Assembly (NCBI RefSeq): GCF_040115645.1
Contig: NC_089559.1
Location: 2,418,001-2,482,000, forward strand
Reading direction: 5' to 3'
Length of the DNA stretch: 64,000 nucleotides
Source: Euwallacea fornicatus
Taxonomy: Eukaryota > Arthropoda > Insecta > Coleoptera > Curculionidae
Shown: positions 36,301 through 51,300 of the stretch, piece after piece
Position numbering within the stretch: position 1 is the stretch's first letter
How the letters are laid out: each line of letters starts with the position of its first letter
Translations under genes and position numbers: made by a program
Notes under the pieces: generated by a model
The model's input: the letters and a program-made list of their open reading frames with translations, nothing else
Told to the model about the DNA's origin: nothing
Database searches by the model: none

Positions 36301-39300
36301 GATACGAAAAATAAGGCCATAGAGTTGCTTATTGCCATTACAACAGATGTGAGAACTGAGTTTTTGCATAGTGTGGCAATTAAGGCTTTAGACAAAATGA
36401 TCGGAGATACCGAGATTGATGAAAGGCAGAAAAGAGTTTACATTAGGTAGGTTTTCAAAGTATTAATCAACAGAAATTTTAATTTCATTTGAATAGTTTT
36501 TTGGATCACACATACAATTTGTTGATGAAATATACCAGTGGGGCTGCAGATCAGCCCGAAAAACGCTTGGTTAATGAGAAGATTTTGCACAGCTGTCTAC
36601 AGTTTTATGAGAAAATTATCGAGAAGAGTTCAGGAAGACAAGCATTCTCCAGTTTCTTTACTGGTACTTCTATTAATCAATAAATTTTACTTAGCTTTAA
36701 CCACTTTTTTACAGGAGAAAAACACCTGGTGAATGTTCTAATGTCGGTCTCAAGTCCGTACATGTCTCAACAATATAGCACTCGCGTTTTACATTTCTTC
36801 AATAAATTGTTCCAAGCAGCCGAAAAGAGTTCAACCGATCCTAGCTTGAACTATCTCTGTTCCAGCATTGGAAAACTTGCCGAAATTGAGAGTGAAAAGT
36901 TACAGGCGTGGTTGAGGCAAATTATCATTGGGCCCGCCGAATCCACAGCTAAGAGGTAGGCAAGATTTTGGCATAATGATATAATTGTCTACATACACCA
37001 TTATGTAGCCATATGTATACTATGTTTATGACGTAACATTTTCAGTGAAGTTTTTACTCTCAAATTAAAGAAGCAATCTAGTGTGGGTAGCGCGAATTCG
37101 AAAGACGTAGTGATTACGTTGGGAGCCAATGAAGACAAAAAATCGCTAGTTGTAGAGAATAGTCAGTCGCTGCAGGCTTTAACTAGCTATATCGTGAAGC
37201 AGGTGAGTTTGAGAACAGATTTTGTGGTTTTAGGTTAAATTCGGGATATTCATGTTCATTCGTCCGTTAGAATTCTTTTATTTTCCACGTATAATAAGAA
37301 AACAGTTTTTATTGTTTAGTATTTTCCCGTATCATTCTTTAGTCGACATATCTAGACGTGTTTGACAATTCTTGTTAGTGCATCAGCCCCATCTGCCAAA
37401 GTTTTAAAATTTTTATTCAGTCATTAAAGATTTTTTATTAATTGTAGAGTGTTCCTGTAATTTCTAGTAAGTTTTTAATTCATTGGAACAATTTCAAACC
37501 ATGTGTAAGTGTGTAGGTCCAATAGGACATATTGGGTACAAGATATGATTTCCAAAATGTGCACTTTTAACTAACATTCCATTAATATTTATTGTTATTC
37601 AACAAAAATCTCATTCTGTAGACGAGTAACGTCGCCGAAGATGTTTCAATAACAATACTAAAATCCCTTATACCCTTGGGAAGTCACCTGTTGGAGCCCA
37701 CACTGGAAGGAGCTGGTTTTAGTGAATTAATGGACATTATGACTATGTTGGCAGACGCTGGAACGGGTAGAGGTCATAGCCATTTATTTCCCATTGCTGC
37801 GGAGTGGGTAGAGCTATGCGTGAAGTACGTGCAAAATCAGGAAATAAGCGAGAAAATCGCGAATTCCCCGGATTTGTTGAAAAACAATGTAATGTTGAAT
37901 GCTGCGTCATGTATCCTGGATTATTTGACGGATGTTATTTTGTCCATTACGGATCAACCGCCAAGGTAAATTGTCAGAGGTTCTGGGGGAGGTAACATTT
38001 ACGAAAATAATGGTACAAAATTTACGGGATATCCTGAAATTGGGACAATTCTTGCAATTTTTAAAATTTGATCTGTTTTTAGATCTGTGTCTCCTCAATG
38101 GGAACATGAAAGCCCCTTAGATTTGGAACTAGATTGGCAGGAGGAAACTAATGATGACGATGAGAGCGGAGAGGATTCAGACGAAGACTCTCTCTGCAGT
38201 AAATTGTGTACTTTCACAGTTACTCAAAAGGAATTTATGAATCAACATTGGTGAGTAACCTTTTGTTGAATTGATTTTTGATATTTGTTGATGTCGAAAC
38301 TTTAGAGACATTATTTAAATAAACTAATACATTTATTGCTTATTAAGTAAAATTAAATAAAAAAAGGGTAATAAATAATAAAAACGTAAATAATTTTGAA
38401 TTATATTTTTCCTGTAGGTATCATTGCCACACATGTCGGATGCTAGATGGCGTAGGCGTCTGTTCAATTTGTGCCCGCGTTTGCCACAAAGGTCACGATG
38501 TTAGCTACGCTAAATACGGGAATTTCTTCTGCGATTGTGGAGCGAAGGAGGATGGCTCGTGTCAGGCTCTGGTTAAACGTAGCCCAGCTGCCAATCCCGA
38601 TTCATTCCACCAAAGGAAAGAAGAGGGATCGGATCAACCAGTTTTGCCCAGTTCCTTGAGGTAATATTGTTTTGGATTGATTTATTTCTTTTTTCATTGC
38701 TTTGATTTAGAAGACAAACGAGTTCGCCGATGCCTTGCGATAAAATCTTGTTTGAGGAAAGGCGAGATCACGAAAAGAAGAAACTGGAGGACTCCAAGGA
38801 AGTACTGTTGAACTATCTGAGCTCAAGTTCTGTAACATCTTCCTTGTTGGGTAAGTAGATACAAATTTTCTCTATAAAGAGTGTTTACACTTTTTATACT
38901 TCAATTTTTTGCATCAAACGTCGACATATCTCTTAGCGATGTAGATACATAAAATATTTTAATTTCAGAATTTTTGCAAGGCCTGATCCCTGCCATAGAA
39001 TCGACATGCAACTCCAATAGTCCTGTAGGTTGTCACGTGCGTGGCGTGAAGGCACTGGAACAACTGCACAAAGCCGAAAAGAAATATGTACATACCGACC
39101 ATTTGATGATGCCCACTTTGGGTACGTTCTAAATTGTGAATTTTTTTAAAATCTCGATTTGAAAGGAGAACTGCAGATTATGAGCGGTGGACGGTAAACT
39201 GTCTTTTTGACTTTACAATTTTCAGTCTAGTTCTCTTTAACATGTCATTCTAAAGGGAGGAAAAGAGAACCAAGATCAGTCCGCAGAAGAATTCTCGTCA

Positions 39301-42300
39301 AATAAAAAGCATTGAGAAACAATACTGGGAATCTTTTGTTAAAATTGGTTAATGCCCCTCCTATCCGGGAAAATGCCATTTTATGAAAGGGAATGTAGAT
39401 ATGTTTTGTTTACATCTCGCAGCAACCTCTTCGTTAATCGAATTTACTATTTGAAATTGTCAGAATGTCAGTTATGTTAGTGCAGCGTGATATGACAGAA
39501 ATTTCTACTTTCAGGTTCACAAGAGGGAGCTTTTGAAAACGTCAGAATGTCATACGCAGGGGATCAAGGTCAAACTATCAGGCAGTTGTTGTCCGCCCAT
39601 ATTATAAGACGGGTGGCAATGTGTTGTATGACAACTACACAAGGTAAGGAAATTTGCTTACAAAATTATTTTATTAATTATTATATGAACCAGTAATTAA
39701 TTATTTAAGCGATGCAACCATTCTCAATTCAATCTAATTTATTCGGAGCTATACATAGTTTTAATTTTTTAAAAACTCAAATTGCCTTCATTTTTGATTT
39801 TAGAATTTTCTTTTTTTCTGAGTAGGAAAGCGACAGCACTTGGCAGTCTCGCACGAAAAGGGCAAAATCACCGTTTTGCAATTATCGGCCCTCCTGAAGC
39901 AGGCGGATTCGGCGAGTCGGAAATTGACCTTAACCCGCCTTAGTTCTGCCCCTATTCCATTTACAGGTATATAACCGATATTAATAACGAAAAAGGAATC
40001 GCTTATTACACATCTTCATTTGCTTTCTAGTACTTTCAATGACATCAAATCTTTGCAACGAAGAATTTCTGGCTGTGTGTGGTTTGAAGGACTGTCACGT
40101 ATTGTCTTTCAATTCCACTGGAGCAGTCACCGACCACTTAGTCTTACATCCGCAATTAGAGACCGGCAATTTTATCATCAAGGCATTATGGCTACCCGGA
40201 TCTCAAACTGAGCTCGCTTTGGTCACCGCCGACTTTGTAAAAATCTTCGATCTTAGCAAGGATGCTACGAATCCTCAATATCATTTTCTTGTAAGGACTC
40301 ACTTTAAGGGCCAAATTATTGAAGTTTAATGGGAACTTAGTGCGGGTTTCATATATACAGGATGTCAATGAAAATTGAAAAAAAGTGTGAAAATAATTCC
40401 GAATACGTATAAGAAATGTATAGAAAGATGTGTTTTACTTGGTAAAAACGCAAAATTTTTGCTATATCGTTCACAGCCTCTTTGCTATATCCATGAATTG
40501 AGTCATCGAGTCGGTTGTGAATATCGTTGTGTCATTAAATTTCCTATGTTCTCACCTTGTAAAACAAATAACTATTAGATAATGCATTTACGTTTTATTA
40601 AATTTGAAATTATTGGTAATTTGGCCCTAACGCATTGAAAATTTTATCTATTGGTTCAAACTCTGCAGGTTCCCAGCGGTAAAATCAGGGACTGTACTTT
40701 CATGTATGAAGATGGTGTTTATCATATTCTTCTCATGTCTTCTCCTGGGCACATTTATACGGAAGATCTCAACGACGACAGCTCCACCAAATTTGGTAGT
40801 TTCTACGTCACCAATACCCTGGAAGTAATGCTAATTGCATTGCTTTTTTGAACTAAATTAAGCACATATATTTTTTTAAGGTTTCTCACGTGGATGTCAC
40901 CGATACTAACGGTCATTTAGGTGGCGGAGGAGTCTCAATTTATTACTCACATACTTTAATGTTGCTCTTCTACAGTTACGCCCAAGGGAAAAATTTTATT
41001 TCGCCTATTGCTTCAAAGAACAATTGTCTTTCCTTGGGTAAGAGTTATGTGGGTTTCTGAATACAAATAATTACACATTTTTATAGTTTTTCCCATCAAC
41101 ATTCCGCAATCAGCTGCGGGTAATAACAGCTCCAACTCAAAGAGTAACAACACAAGAGCGCCGAATCCCCAACCACTGTGCCAGTGGACCGAAATCCCCA
41201 ACCATCCCGGAATAATCTGCTGCACAATGCAGTCGAGTAACCAGCCGGTCGTATTGATGCTTAAACCCGATACTGTCCTCATTCAAGAAATTAAAGTATG
41301 TTATCATTTAAAAAATCTTTAACTTAGGGGTCTTCTAAAGTCTCGTGTAGTGATTCCATAAAACCATAAACATAACCTTCGTTGATTCTGATCAGTAAAT
41401 TGCTACTAAATGACGATATGTTTTTTTTGAAAACCAATATAAATAACATATTGGTTAAGCCCATGAGTGCAATAAAAATGATGATTTATATAAATTTTTA
41501 CGTTCGATTTCATGTTAATTTAATAACAATTTGGCTTATAATCAATTCAATCATTATTAGTTCTACAATGTTTATGACTAAGGCTTTCTGATGATTTTTA
41601 GGTAGTTCCAGCCAAGTCAAAGATAATGGACATGGTTGCAATCAGACACAATTCAGGCAGTGAACTGAGGACCACCTTGATTTTGTTGTGTGAGGACGGA
41701 AGCTTGAAAATGTTTATCGCCAATATGGAACAAACTGGTTTCTGGATGTCCAGCAGTATTCAAGCCACAGTCCCAATGGGTAACTAAGAAAAACAACATG
41801 TGTACTTTCGATTTTCGGTCATTTATGTAATTTTTTTTCTCATTGGACTTTTCTCATTCTATATCTTACTGTAACGTTATATACAATATTTGACATTTTT
41901 TTGTATTTTGATTAAACATTTTTTTCACTATTAATAATGCATCCTGTATAGGCTCGTCACTCAAACCGAAGAAGAAGAAACCAATAAAGGCAGGCAAAGC
42001 CTCAAGCGCGCCAGTTTTCCCGGTGGACTTCTTCGAGCATTGTACAGCAATGAACGATGTCGAGTTCGGTGGGAACGACTTGCTGCAAGTTTACAATGTG
42101 GCCCAACTAAAACACAGGTTTCTTTTACTTTTTTTGAATTATTTTCTGAACCTAATGCGATAATATTCAGATTAAACACCACTGGTCTTTATATCGCCTG
42201 CAACAAATCCCCATTCCAAGTGGAAGTGACCAATAATGACGCAACTATGGTAATGTGCGGAATGAGGATTCTGGCTGGAACTCAAGATCTACAGAAAGTT

Positions 42301-45300
42301 CCGTCTTACGTCGAAATATTTGGACGAATAATCTCGTTTAACATCACGAAAAGTCGTTGGTATGACGTCCCTTTTTCACGAGAGGAAAGTCTGCAGGCCG
42401 ATAAGAAGCTGACTATTGTTTTCGGGCCTTGTCATGGTCAGGTAAATGTGTCTATTCCGTTTTTTATAGGTTTTAAATTGAGAACGAACATGGCTTGTCG
42501 CAGGATTCGGAACTTATGACTATGGTGGATAGTATTAAAATATACGGGAAGACAAAGGATTCCTTTGGATGGCCTGAGGATAGCGATGAAACTGCAGTTT
42601 CTGGTGCTGTTCACTCAAGTAATACTGCGGCTTCTGCTGCCAGCAGCGAGGTTGGTAATGTTTGTTTATTGTCGTGTTTAAATTATTTTGTTTCTACGGT
42701 GAAGGTGGATCATCAACCCGGTTCGTCTCAGCAGCTCACCAAACTGGAGCGACTGGCCATGGACGTCTTTAAAAGCCTTGATTCCTCCTTATATATTTAC
42801 ACATCCGAAGAGAAATTTGCAAAACTCAAGCCTGCAGCTTTGAAAATAGGTAGGTAATATCCTTTTTCGATACTTTAAGATTGTACCTTTTAAATAACTT
42901 TTGCCAGCCACTCAACTTTTGACTCTCCCAACACCTCCCTCGATCCAAGTGCACTCTAAAGCGCTAATGTTGACTCTGCATCCCACGAAGCAGCAATATC
43001 ACGCCTATAAGGATCAGGCGCTGTTGGATCATGTTTCGATCAATTTGACTGCTATGACTGATCAGAAAGGTAAATCGTTTCAAATTCTCATACCGGAAGT
43101 AAACTTTATGAGGTAGATCAGTTTATACTAGCAAGAATCAGGCATTCCATATAGTACGAGGAATCCATATTTTTCAAATTAAGCAGTCAGTGACGCTTTA
43201 CACAAAGGTTCTGAACGGTAAAAGGTGGCTTGAACATCGAAAAAATATCACGCTGTGGGTTTTTAAATCGTCTAGATGTCAAACTTGTGGACTGCCATAA
43301 GTAAAAAATGGTAAAAATTTAAATAAATTATCTCAAAAATGTAACGTCTGTCAACATATGTTTATTGGACTTACTGAATGTAAAATGAAGCACTATATCG
43401 TATGGCTGCTAGTATATACTGACTCACCGTGGATGTAAATGCTGTTTAAACCTGTATTTTTTTTTGAAGATGCGTAAACGATTATATTAAAAATAATAAA
43501 TACAATTTCCATTCTTTATAGTTTTTTCCGCTCTTTTTCTCAATTTCCTATTACGTCTGGTAGGCTTGTGCTTTTACTGTATTAATGGTTAACGCATTTT
43601 CAAAAAAAGTAGTTTTGTATTACTTAACTGATTTACAAATAACCATATTTTTGTACTGAATATTCAACAGATTCGGGCATTACCGATCTAGATGCGGAAA
43701 GCTACTATCGCCTCGTTCTAATAGTAAGAGGAATCGCGGTTTCCCGTCCTCAAAACCTTATGAAATTTGCCGATAGTCACGCTTCAATTCACGACATAGT
43801 CCTAGTAGACCCGCTTGAAACCAAAGACAAAGAAACCACCTTGAAAGACGACAAAACTAAAAAGAAAAATGATCATTTGCTGCTACAGCTCGTGAACGTA
43901 CTTTGGATGCTGCATCGCTTAAATCCTGATATTCTTGCTTTAGCACCGGTGGTCATTCCTGGTCTGAAGTGAGTGTTTTCATCGAGGGTTATCTGCTTAT
44001 GTTTGATTTACGATGAAATAGGTATACTGAGCAAGTAGTTCATGCTCTTGTGGAAATCATCCATGCCTTCCAAAGTTCTGAATCCTACGGGAAAGTTGCA
44101 ATTACCCTATATTTGCAACTACTACTCTGTCAAGATCCAGTGATTGCGTTTAGTGCCAAACAAGCTCTTGGCAAGGTAAGTTTGCCCCAATTGCAGTTGT
44201 TTCAATTTTTTATATACCGGTTTTAAAGGTGTTGAAGCCTCGCATTAAACGCCGAAAAGTGTACATGCCTTCCCCTACTCGTTGCGACAGTCCCTCCATT
44301 TCAAAATCTTCAGTTCTTCCTTCTACATCAGCCTCAGTCAATCAGAGCGAAGTAGCACCACAGCAACCGAGCGTAGCTCCGCCTCCAGCGGTCGGAGCCT
44401 TCGATGTAGGCATGATCGAGGCCATTAATATGCTTGAGAATCAGCCTGAGGGCGGAGTTAATGCACTAGAGGCGCTATTAGGCGAGTCTTCGTAAAATTA
44501 GTTTATATGCATTGAAACGAAGTGAGGTTTTAATTTGGTTTAGGAGGGGATGTTGGATTCCACCCACTCTTAGACTTGCCGGCAGACGCAGATGAGACCA
44601 TGGTAGAGCTGGCTATCGCTTTGAGCTTACAGGTAAAGTAAGAAATAATAATTTTTTAATTGCAAAGGAAAAACTTGCATGGAGAGTAGGTTTGATAAGT
44701 TTGTAGGCCAAAACATTCTTTAATTAAAAATTATAGAAAAACTTCCAAGACACCCTGTATATTTTACACTCTAACAAATAGCACTAAATTAAAAAATACA
44801 CATTTGTATTTTTTTATTTCTGTTTTGCTATTTTTCTATTCTTCTATTTTTCGTGTGTAGGATCATGAAATAAGTAGAGGCCGCACCGATCAAGCCTTGT
44901 TCCAGAATTTACAAGCACAGCTGCGAGGGGCAGCACAAGGTGGACAGGGTCAAGCTGCAGCCGCACAGGCGCACCAAGAGGCGTCAAATTTCAGCGACAC
45001 CACAGCTTCAGCTGCGGGTTCAGATGATGAAGGTAATTATCGGGTTATTCTAAATTCTAATATAACAATAATTATCTAAAGAAAATAATAAAATTCACAT
45101 ATTTTGAGTGTTCGGCCTATTTAGATTTGGCGTAAAACAAGTGTTCGAGTATTTACTTGTAGTGCAAGAAATATGATTAAAATTTAATTATTATGTAGGA
45201 GTTTATTCTCCAAACCTACATGTTTCTAATTCTCCTTGATTTCAAACCCTTAATCTTCAGTCTTTAGAGGGCATTTATAGATTGTGGCCTATATCTCAGT

Positions 45301-48300
45301 GGCGTAGCAATTTTTCGAATATTTAATGTAAGAATATTTTTAACATTTATTGTTTGAAATGCCTCTTGCTGCATTACTGATTTTTATAAGTTAATATGTA
45401 AGTTTTCTTATCTATGCTAGATAAAAGAGATTGCTTATATTTCACTATCGTAATTCCATTCATGAAACAAAACCTTTTTATAAAATTGGATTTGGAATTG
45501 TTTTATTCACTCTTATAATACATTTAACTTGCTGTGTCAAAGGCAAAATAATTCATGACAAATTTAGGGTCTACTGCTGCCACTGACGGGTCAACTTTAC
45601 GCACCTCTCCTGCAGAACAAGGCGGCAGCGCAGGATCAGAAAGCGGGGGCAGTGGCGTTGAAAGTATCACTGGTTCGTAATTTTAAACTCCCTTCAGTTT
45701 ACCAAAAATAACGGTTCTTTTCTCGCAGGAGAACACAATGTTTCAGGCAGATCTTCTGCATATGGAGATGACACCAATGTTCCAAGAACAACAGAAACTA
45801 GCTCGGGCATTGCCTCAGCACAAGGTAAGTTGTAATTTCCCTCTTTAGAATAGCAAATTCAAACCTTCATACAGTAGCAGTGGAGCAATCGCAACGCCCT
45901 TCTCAAGGAAGCGATACATTGGCTCAAATCCAAGAAGACCTGGAAAGCGAGAGCGAGAGCAGCACCAAATTACATGGTCTTAGACTACAACTTCTGGAAA
46001 AGCTTGTGGAGTATTTACCAAAGCTCAAAAATGCGGATGGAGTCCGCACTATTCCTTTCTTTCAAGTAATACCAAAACACTGCTTTTACAGTTTTTTTTT
46101 GTATTATTTCAATTTACCTTTAGGTGGTTTCACAGTTAACTAGCGACTTGGACGGATCTTGCGAAAGAGACAAGGCCTGCCTCAATTCCTTGTTAGCAAC
46201 TTTAAGTGAGGAACTTCAGTTTAATGGAGAAAACACTCAGGAGATTTGCGTGAGATCCAAATCGGGCGAAGTGTATCTATTGCTCTTGAAACTGATTTGT
46301 AGGTATTTTATTTTAAGATAATTTGGATGTTTTAAATGATTTTTTAGCCAATATACTGCAGCGCAGCAAATCTGTAGCCACATCAAAATCTAGCAGTTCC
46401 AATGACCCTTCTAACTACGTCGTACGCACCTCCGCGACTTTTTTGCATAAAGCAGGAATAATCAACTTTTGCCTCCGAATCAGTCAATCGCTGTTGAACG
46501 ATTACTGGAAGAATCAAACTGAAGAAGAAACCTCTGCAGGTAGAAACCAGAGTTATGTAGAGGCATAATAATTGTTTTTGTTGGTTTCTCAAAAGGAATT
46601 ACTTCCGGCAATTTGCTGAAGCCTCATCTCACTTATCCACTGCCCGACATGACACCGTTTTTCTTAAAGAATCATCTAAAAGAGAATTCTACCGATGTTT
46701 TTGCCAACTATGAACATCTAGTCACGGAAATAGTTCTGAGATTGCCCTACCAAGTGCAGCGCTTGTCAGAAGTAAGCGAATCGACCAGCGATGTTTTTGA
46801 TGCGCCTTGGTACAGGTAAGCACCCGATTATTAATGAGCAATGTATAGAAATTGGTTCGTACGAAGTGACTATTTTGACATAGCCGCAGCTTTGAAGTAA
46901 TAGTTACTTTAAAAAAACAGTGTTTGATAGTTCGATTATTCCAAAATATTAATAGTAATTCATCGAATACTTTTTTTTGAACAGTTGTATCTGTTCTGCT
47001 TTGAAGCAACTATTATGTTGCCAGGCGTTTACGACCAATCCCAATCAATTCCGAATCATTTTAATTCAAATACCGATATCATTCGTGAAAGTGGAAAAAG
47101 GACTGTATAATGTTTAGTGCTTCCGACAAAGACCAACGGAGTGCGATGCAAGGCTAGCGCGTGACCTGGGCTGAGTCAATGCGACCGATCTCTTCACTAC
47201 GCTGTTCAGGTTAATATCAATTTCTCCGTATTTGCGGCGAGAGAAATTAAAAAAGCAGCAATGTAAATAAAAGAAAAGAAAACTATTAATGATCAATTAC
47301 TAGAACTTATATTAATAAAAATTCTGAAACGGTGGCCACTTCATTGAACTTTATCGGAGACATATTAAACCTTATGCGGGCCTTCTCCCACTTACGCAGT
47401 CCCTATATATCTATTTGAACTAGTGATATTTGTATAGGAAATTGTTTTTAGAAATATTTGTTCTTTTTATAAAAGAAAATAATGTTTTTTTCTAGGTGTC
47501 TCAGTGAGTATATGATGACTCCCCTTCCTCCCCCCTCGCGAAGGAACGCCCGGAAATTGTTATTGTATATCTGCGGCAGCAAGGAGAAATATAGACAGTT
47601 GAGGGATTTGCACGCGCTTAGCACACACTCTAAAGGTAAGAAAACAGTATAAACTCTGCAATTTCAAATTTTGTTTTAATCGATGGTTGAAATATCTTTT
47701 GTCATTATTGACATATTTCAATTGTGAGTTTCCGACGTAAATTTACACTGCAAAATTTAGTTAGAACATTGTAAGAATCTTTATAGGTATCAAACAGTGC
47801 TGCACCAAGGGCGGTTATCAAACGAACTCCGACCTACAACCTGCCTTAAATTTATCTTACGATAATTTAGTGGAACTTGTGGAGCACCTAAAAGCCTGTT
47901 TAGACATTGCTGTAGTACGAACGGGAAACTGGCAACGTTTTTGTCTTCACACTGAGGAAATTTTGCCTTTCCTGCTAAGAGTCAGCTTCTTGCTTGATGA
48001 GGGCGTAGCCCCCACTACCTTACAGCTGTTATCCAGTGCTCTAGTGGTTAACTCCAATGTCCCGTCTAAAAAACCTGAATCTACTAATAAAGTAAGTTTT
48101 TTTATAGTTGTTTTTATTGTGGTGTTTAAAAATGTTTTACAGACAAGTCGCAAGGATCGAGAAAAATCTGACGATTCAGCAGTTGAAGCGCTCTTTGAGG
48201 AATCTAACTGCGTGGCATTGGTGGAGCAACTGAATCAGCAGGTTTCCAAAGAAGTTTTGGCACGATTTATTAAGACTTTTACGTTAGAAAATAATACTAC

Positions 48301-51300
48301 CACAGTGCGATGGCAAGCCCATGGCTTGGTATCAGCAATTTACAACAATTCGAAACCAATGGAACAGGAGACTTTGCTGGAATTATTATGGCAGTTATGG
48401 CCACTTTTGCCCGCATACGGGAAGAAAGCGAGGCAATTCGTAGATTTTATGGGTAAGGAATTGCTATGATTCAGAAATAAAATTAGGTCAATTTAGATTA
48501 ATGTGAAGGATATTTTAAGGACGTATTAAGAATAGATTTTTGGTATGAAATATACTTCTTATAGACAATTTTTTCTCTCACAAAGAAGAAATTCTCTTTT
48601 ACCTTACTACTGACCGGTTAGTGATTTGTTAAATGGCGTTATTTGTTGTCGTGGAAATTTCTCCGGTTCGATTTAAGTGGGTGTAATACGAAAGAATTTT
48701 TGTTTGTCTGAAATCTGAATCTGATTACCGGACGATATTATACAGTCTTAATTCTGCTGACACACATTGAAAACGTCAATAAACCATTGCGAAACCTCTG
48801 TATTTCATATCTAATTTGCTGTATTTGTTGTGATAATCTGCAGGATACTCTTCGTTGACTTATACTGAACAAAAAGATGGCGAAAAAAAGATCGACGAGT
48901 ACGTTCGAAAGGCGGTAGCCGTCCTGAAAGCTCAAAACTCGATGCTGGCACACCATCCCAATGCCAATCTGTATTCTCACATGTCACAGTTTGTTAAATT
49001 GGACGGTTATTATTTGGAGTCCGAGCCATGTTTGGTTTGCAATAACCCCGAAGTAATATTCAAAGAAAATCTCCGTTTTTTTTTCATTAAAATTTAATTC
49101 TCCTTAAAGGTTCCGTTTACAAGCATCAAACTGTCGTCTATTAAGGTGGACTCTAAATTCACTACCACCACCCAAATCGTCAAGCTTTTGAGCAGTCACA
49201 TTATTAGCAAAATCACTGTGAGAATCGGGGATTTGAAGAAGACCAAGATGGTCAGGACCATTAACATTTATTACAACAATAGGTAAGAATTATGGTATAA
49301 GATTTTTTACTATTTTGGGATTTTTTTAATCATTCTAGAAGTGTGCAAGCTGTGGTGGAATTGAAGAACAAACCGGCGTTGTGGCATAAAGCCAAAAAAG
49401 TGACTCTTCAATCCGGCCAAACGGAGGTTAAAATTGAATTTCCATTGCCCATCGTCGCCTGTAATTTAATGATCGAATATGCAGACTTTTACGAAAATAT
49501 TCAGGTTGATTTATGTAAAGATATGAGTATTGTTGGATTAATAATTTTGTCTCTAGGCCAGTAGTGAAACCTTGCAGTGTCCGAGGTGCAGCGCCTCCGT
49601 GCCAGCCAATCCTGGAGTATGCGCTAATTGCGGTGAAAATGTATTTCAGTGTCACAAATGTAGAGCCATCAATTATGACGAAAAAGATCCATTTTTGTGT
49701 CATGCTTGCGGTTTCTGCAAATATGCCAAGTTCGACTTAACGTTGCAGGCTAAGCCCTGTTGCGCTGTTGAACCTATAGAGGTAAGTTTCCTAAATTAAT
49801 TTCCTATTGACGATTTCAGAAATTGCCCTCTGGTGAAAAATAACTTACATTCTTATGCTTAAAAGAAGACGTCATTATCAGTTTATTGAATAATTTTATG
49901 ACCAATTATAATGATCTCCGTGTCCGAAACTTGAGATTACTCAGTAGTACTCATACTCTCCTTCCAGAACGACGAAGATCGGAAAAAAACTGTTTCCAGC
50001 ATCAACACTCTCTTGGAAAAAGCAGACCGCATTTACAAGCAACTGATGGCCAACAAATCCGCCTTGGAATCTTTAGTGCTGCGTGTAACCGAACACAGAT
50101 CGGACGATAAGAAGGACGAAACCAACGTCGCCACAAACAACAACACCACTGCACAGAACCCGGTCAGTGCTGTGCCTATCTCTCAAGTTAAAGTCAACAA
50201 ATCCATCCAGATGTTAGCACAGCAGTACTGTAGCGAATGCAAGACGAGCTTCGAGGAACTGAGTAAAATTATTCAAAAGGTAAAAGACAACATTTTGAGT
50301 TACAAGAAAGTTTTAAAATATTGCTGCAGTTGAGTATATTTGGCAGGAATGTCGTTTTTTAATATTGAAAATTTCTCTAACTTGAATAATAAACTAGTTG
50401 CTCTACATTTCTTTGCAACATTTATATTTTTCATTTTCTATTTGGGCCACTCGGTATACAAACATTTTCTCCACAGGTATTGGCGTCTAGAAAAGAACTT
50501 GTAAATTATGAAAGAAAACATCACGACATGGATCTTCCTGAAAGTACCTCTGTATTCGAAGATTTAAAGGTATTGATCTCTTTATTATCATTTGGTTTTC
50601 AGATATATCTGGTAATGCCTGCCTTTTTTTAATGCACTCATTATTTTAGATAACTGCCGTTCCTTGCGTCATAAATAAATGCTACGGCTGCGCATCAGCC
50701 GCTACAGAAAATTGTCTCACAATGTTGAGAGCTCTAGCTCTCAACAAGGCAACGAGACAAACTCTGTGCTCCTACGGTCTTGTTCAGGTACTAATATTTC
50801 AGGTCCGATTTAGGATTGTTATATAGAAAAGAAAATATATTTATTTTTGCAGGAATTGGTATGGTGTAATTTGAGGAAAGGGAATGTGCGTAACCAAGAG
50901 GAAGTCAGGCAGCTACTGTGTACTGTAACCAGGGATAATCCTGATGCAACGGAGGGGCTTTGCAATTTGTTGATGTCGCGCATTACGAACTGTCTCAGTG
51001 GGAATTTGAACAGTACTGATTTGGGTAGGATTTTCAGGTCGAAATTGAATAGTAAATTGAAAAGTAACCATGTTTGAACATAGCAAAAATATATCTAATC
51101 AACTTTAATTTTCATGTGGTTTAATATATTCTTTTTGGATGTTTAGGCTTAACCATCCGCCACGAGATTGCCCTTTTAGCTTCGATGCTGGAAGAGGTGG
51201 ATGATTGTTGGGAACTGAAGTTGAGTTGCATGCTATCGCTGTTCATGAAAGCGTGCGAGGACCCAAAGAGTCCCACTGTGATGGAAAGCGTCATATTGCC

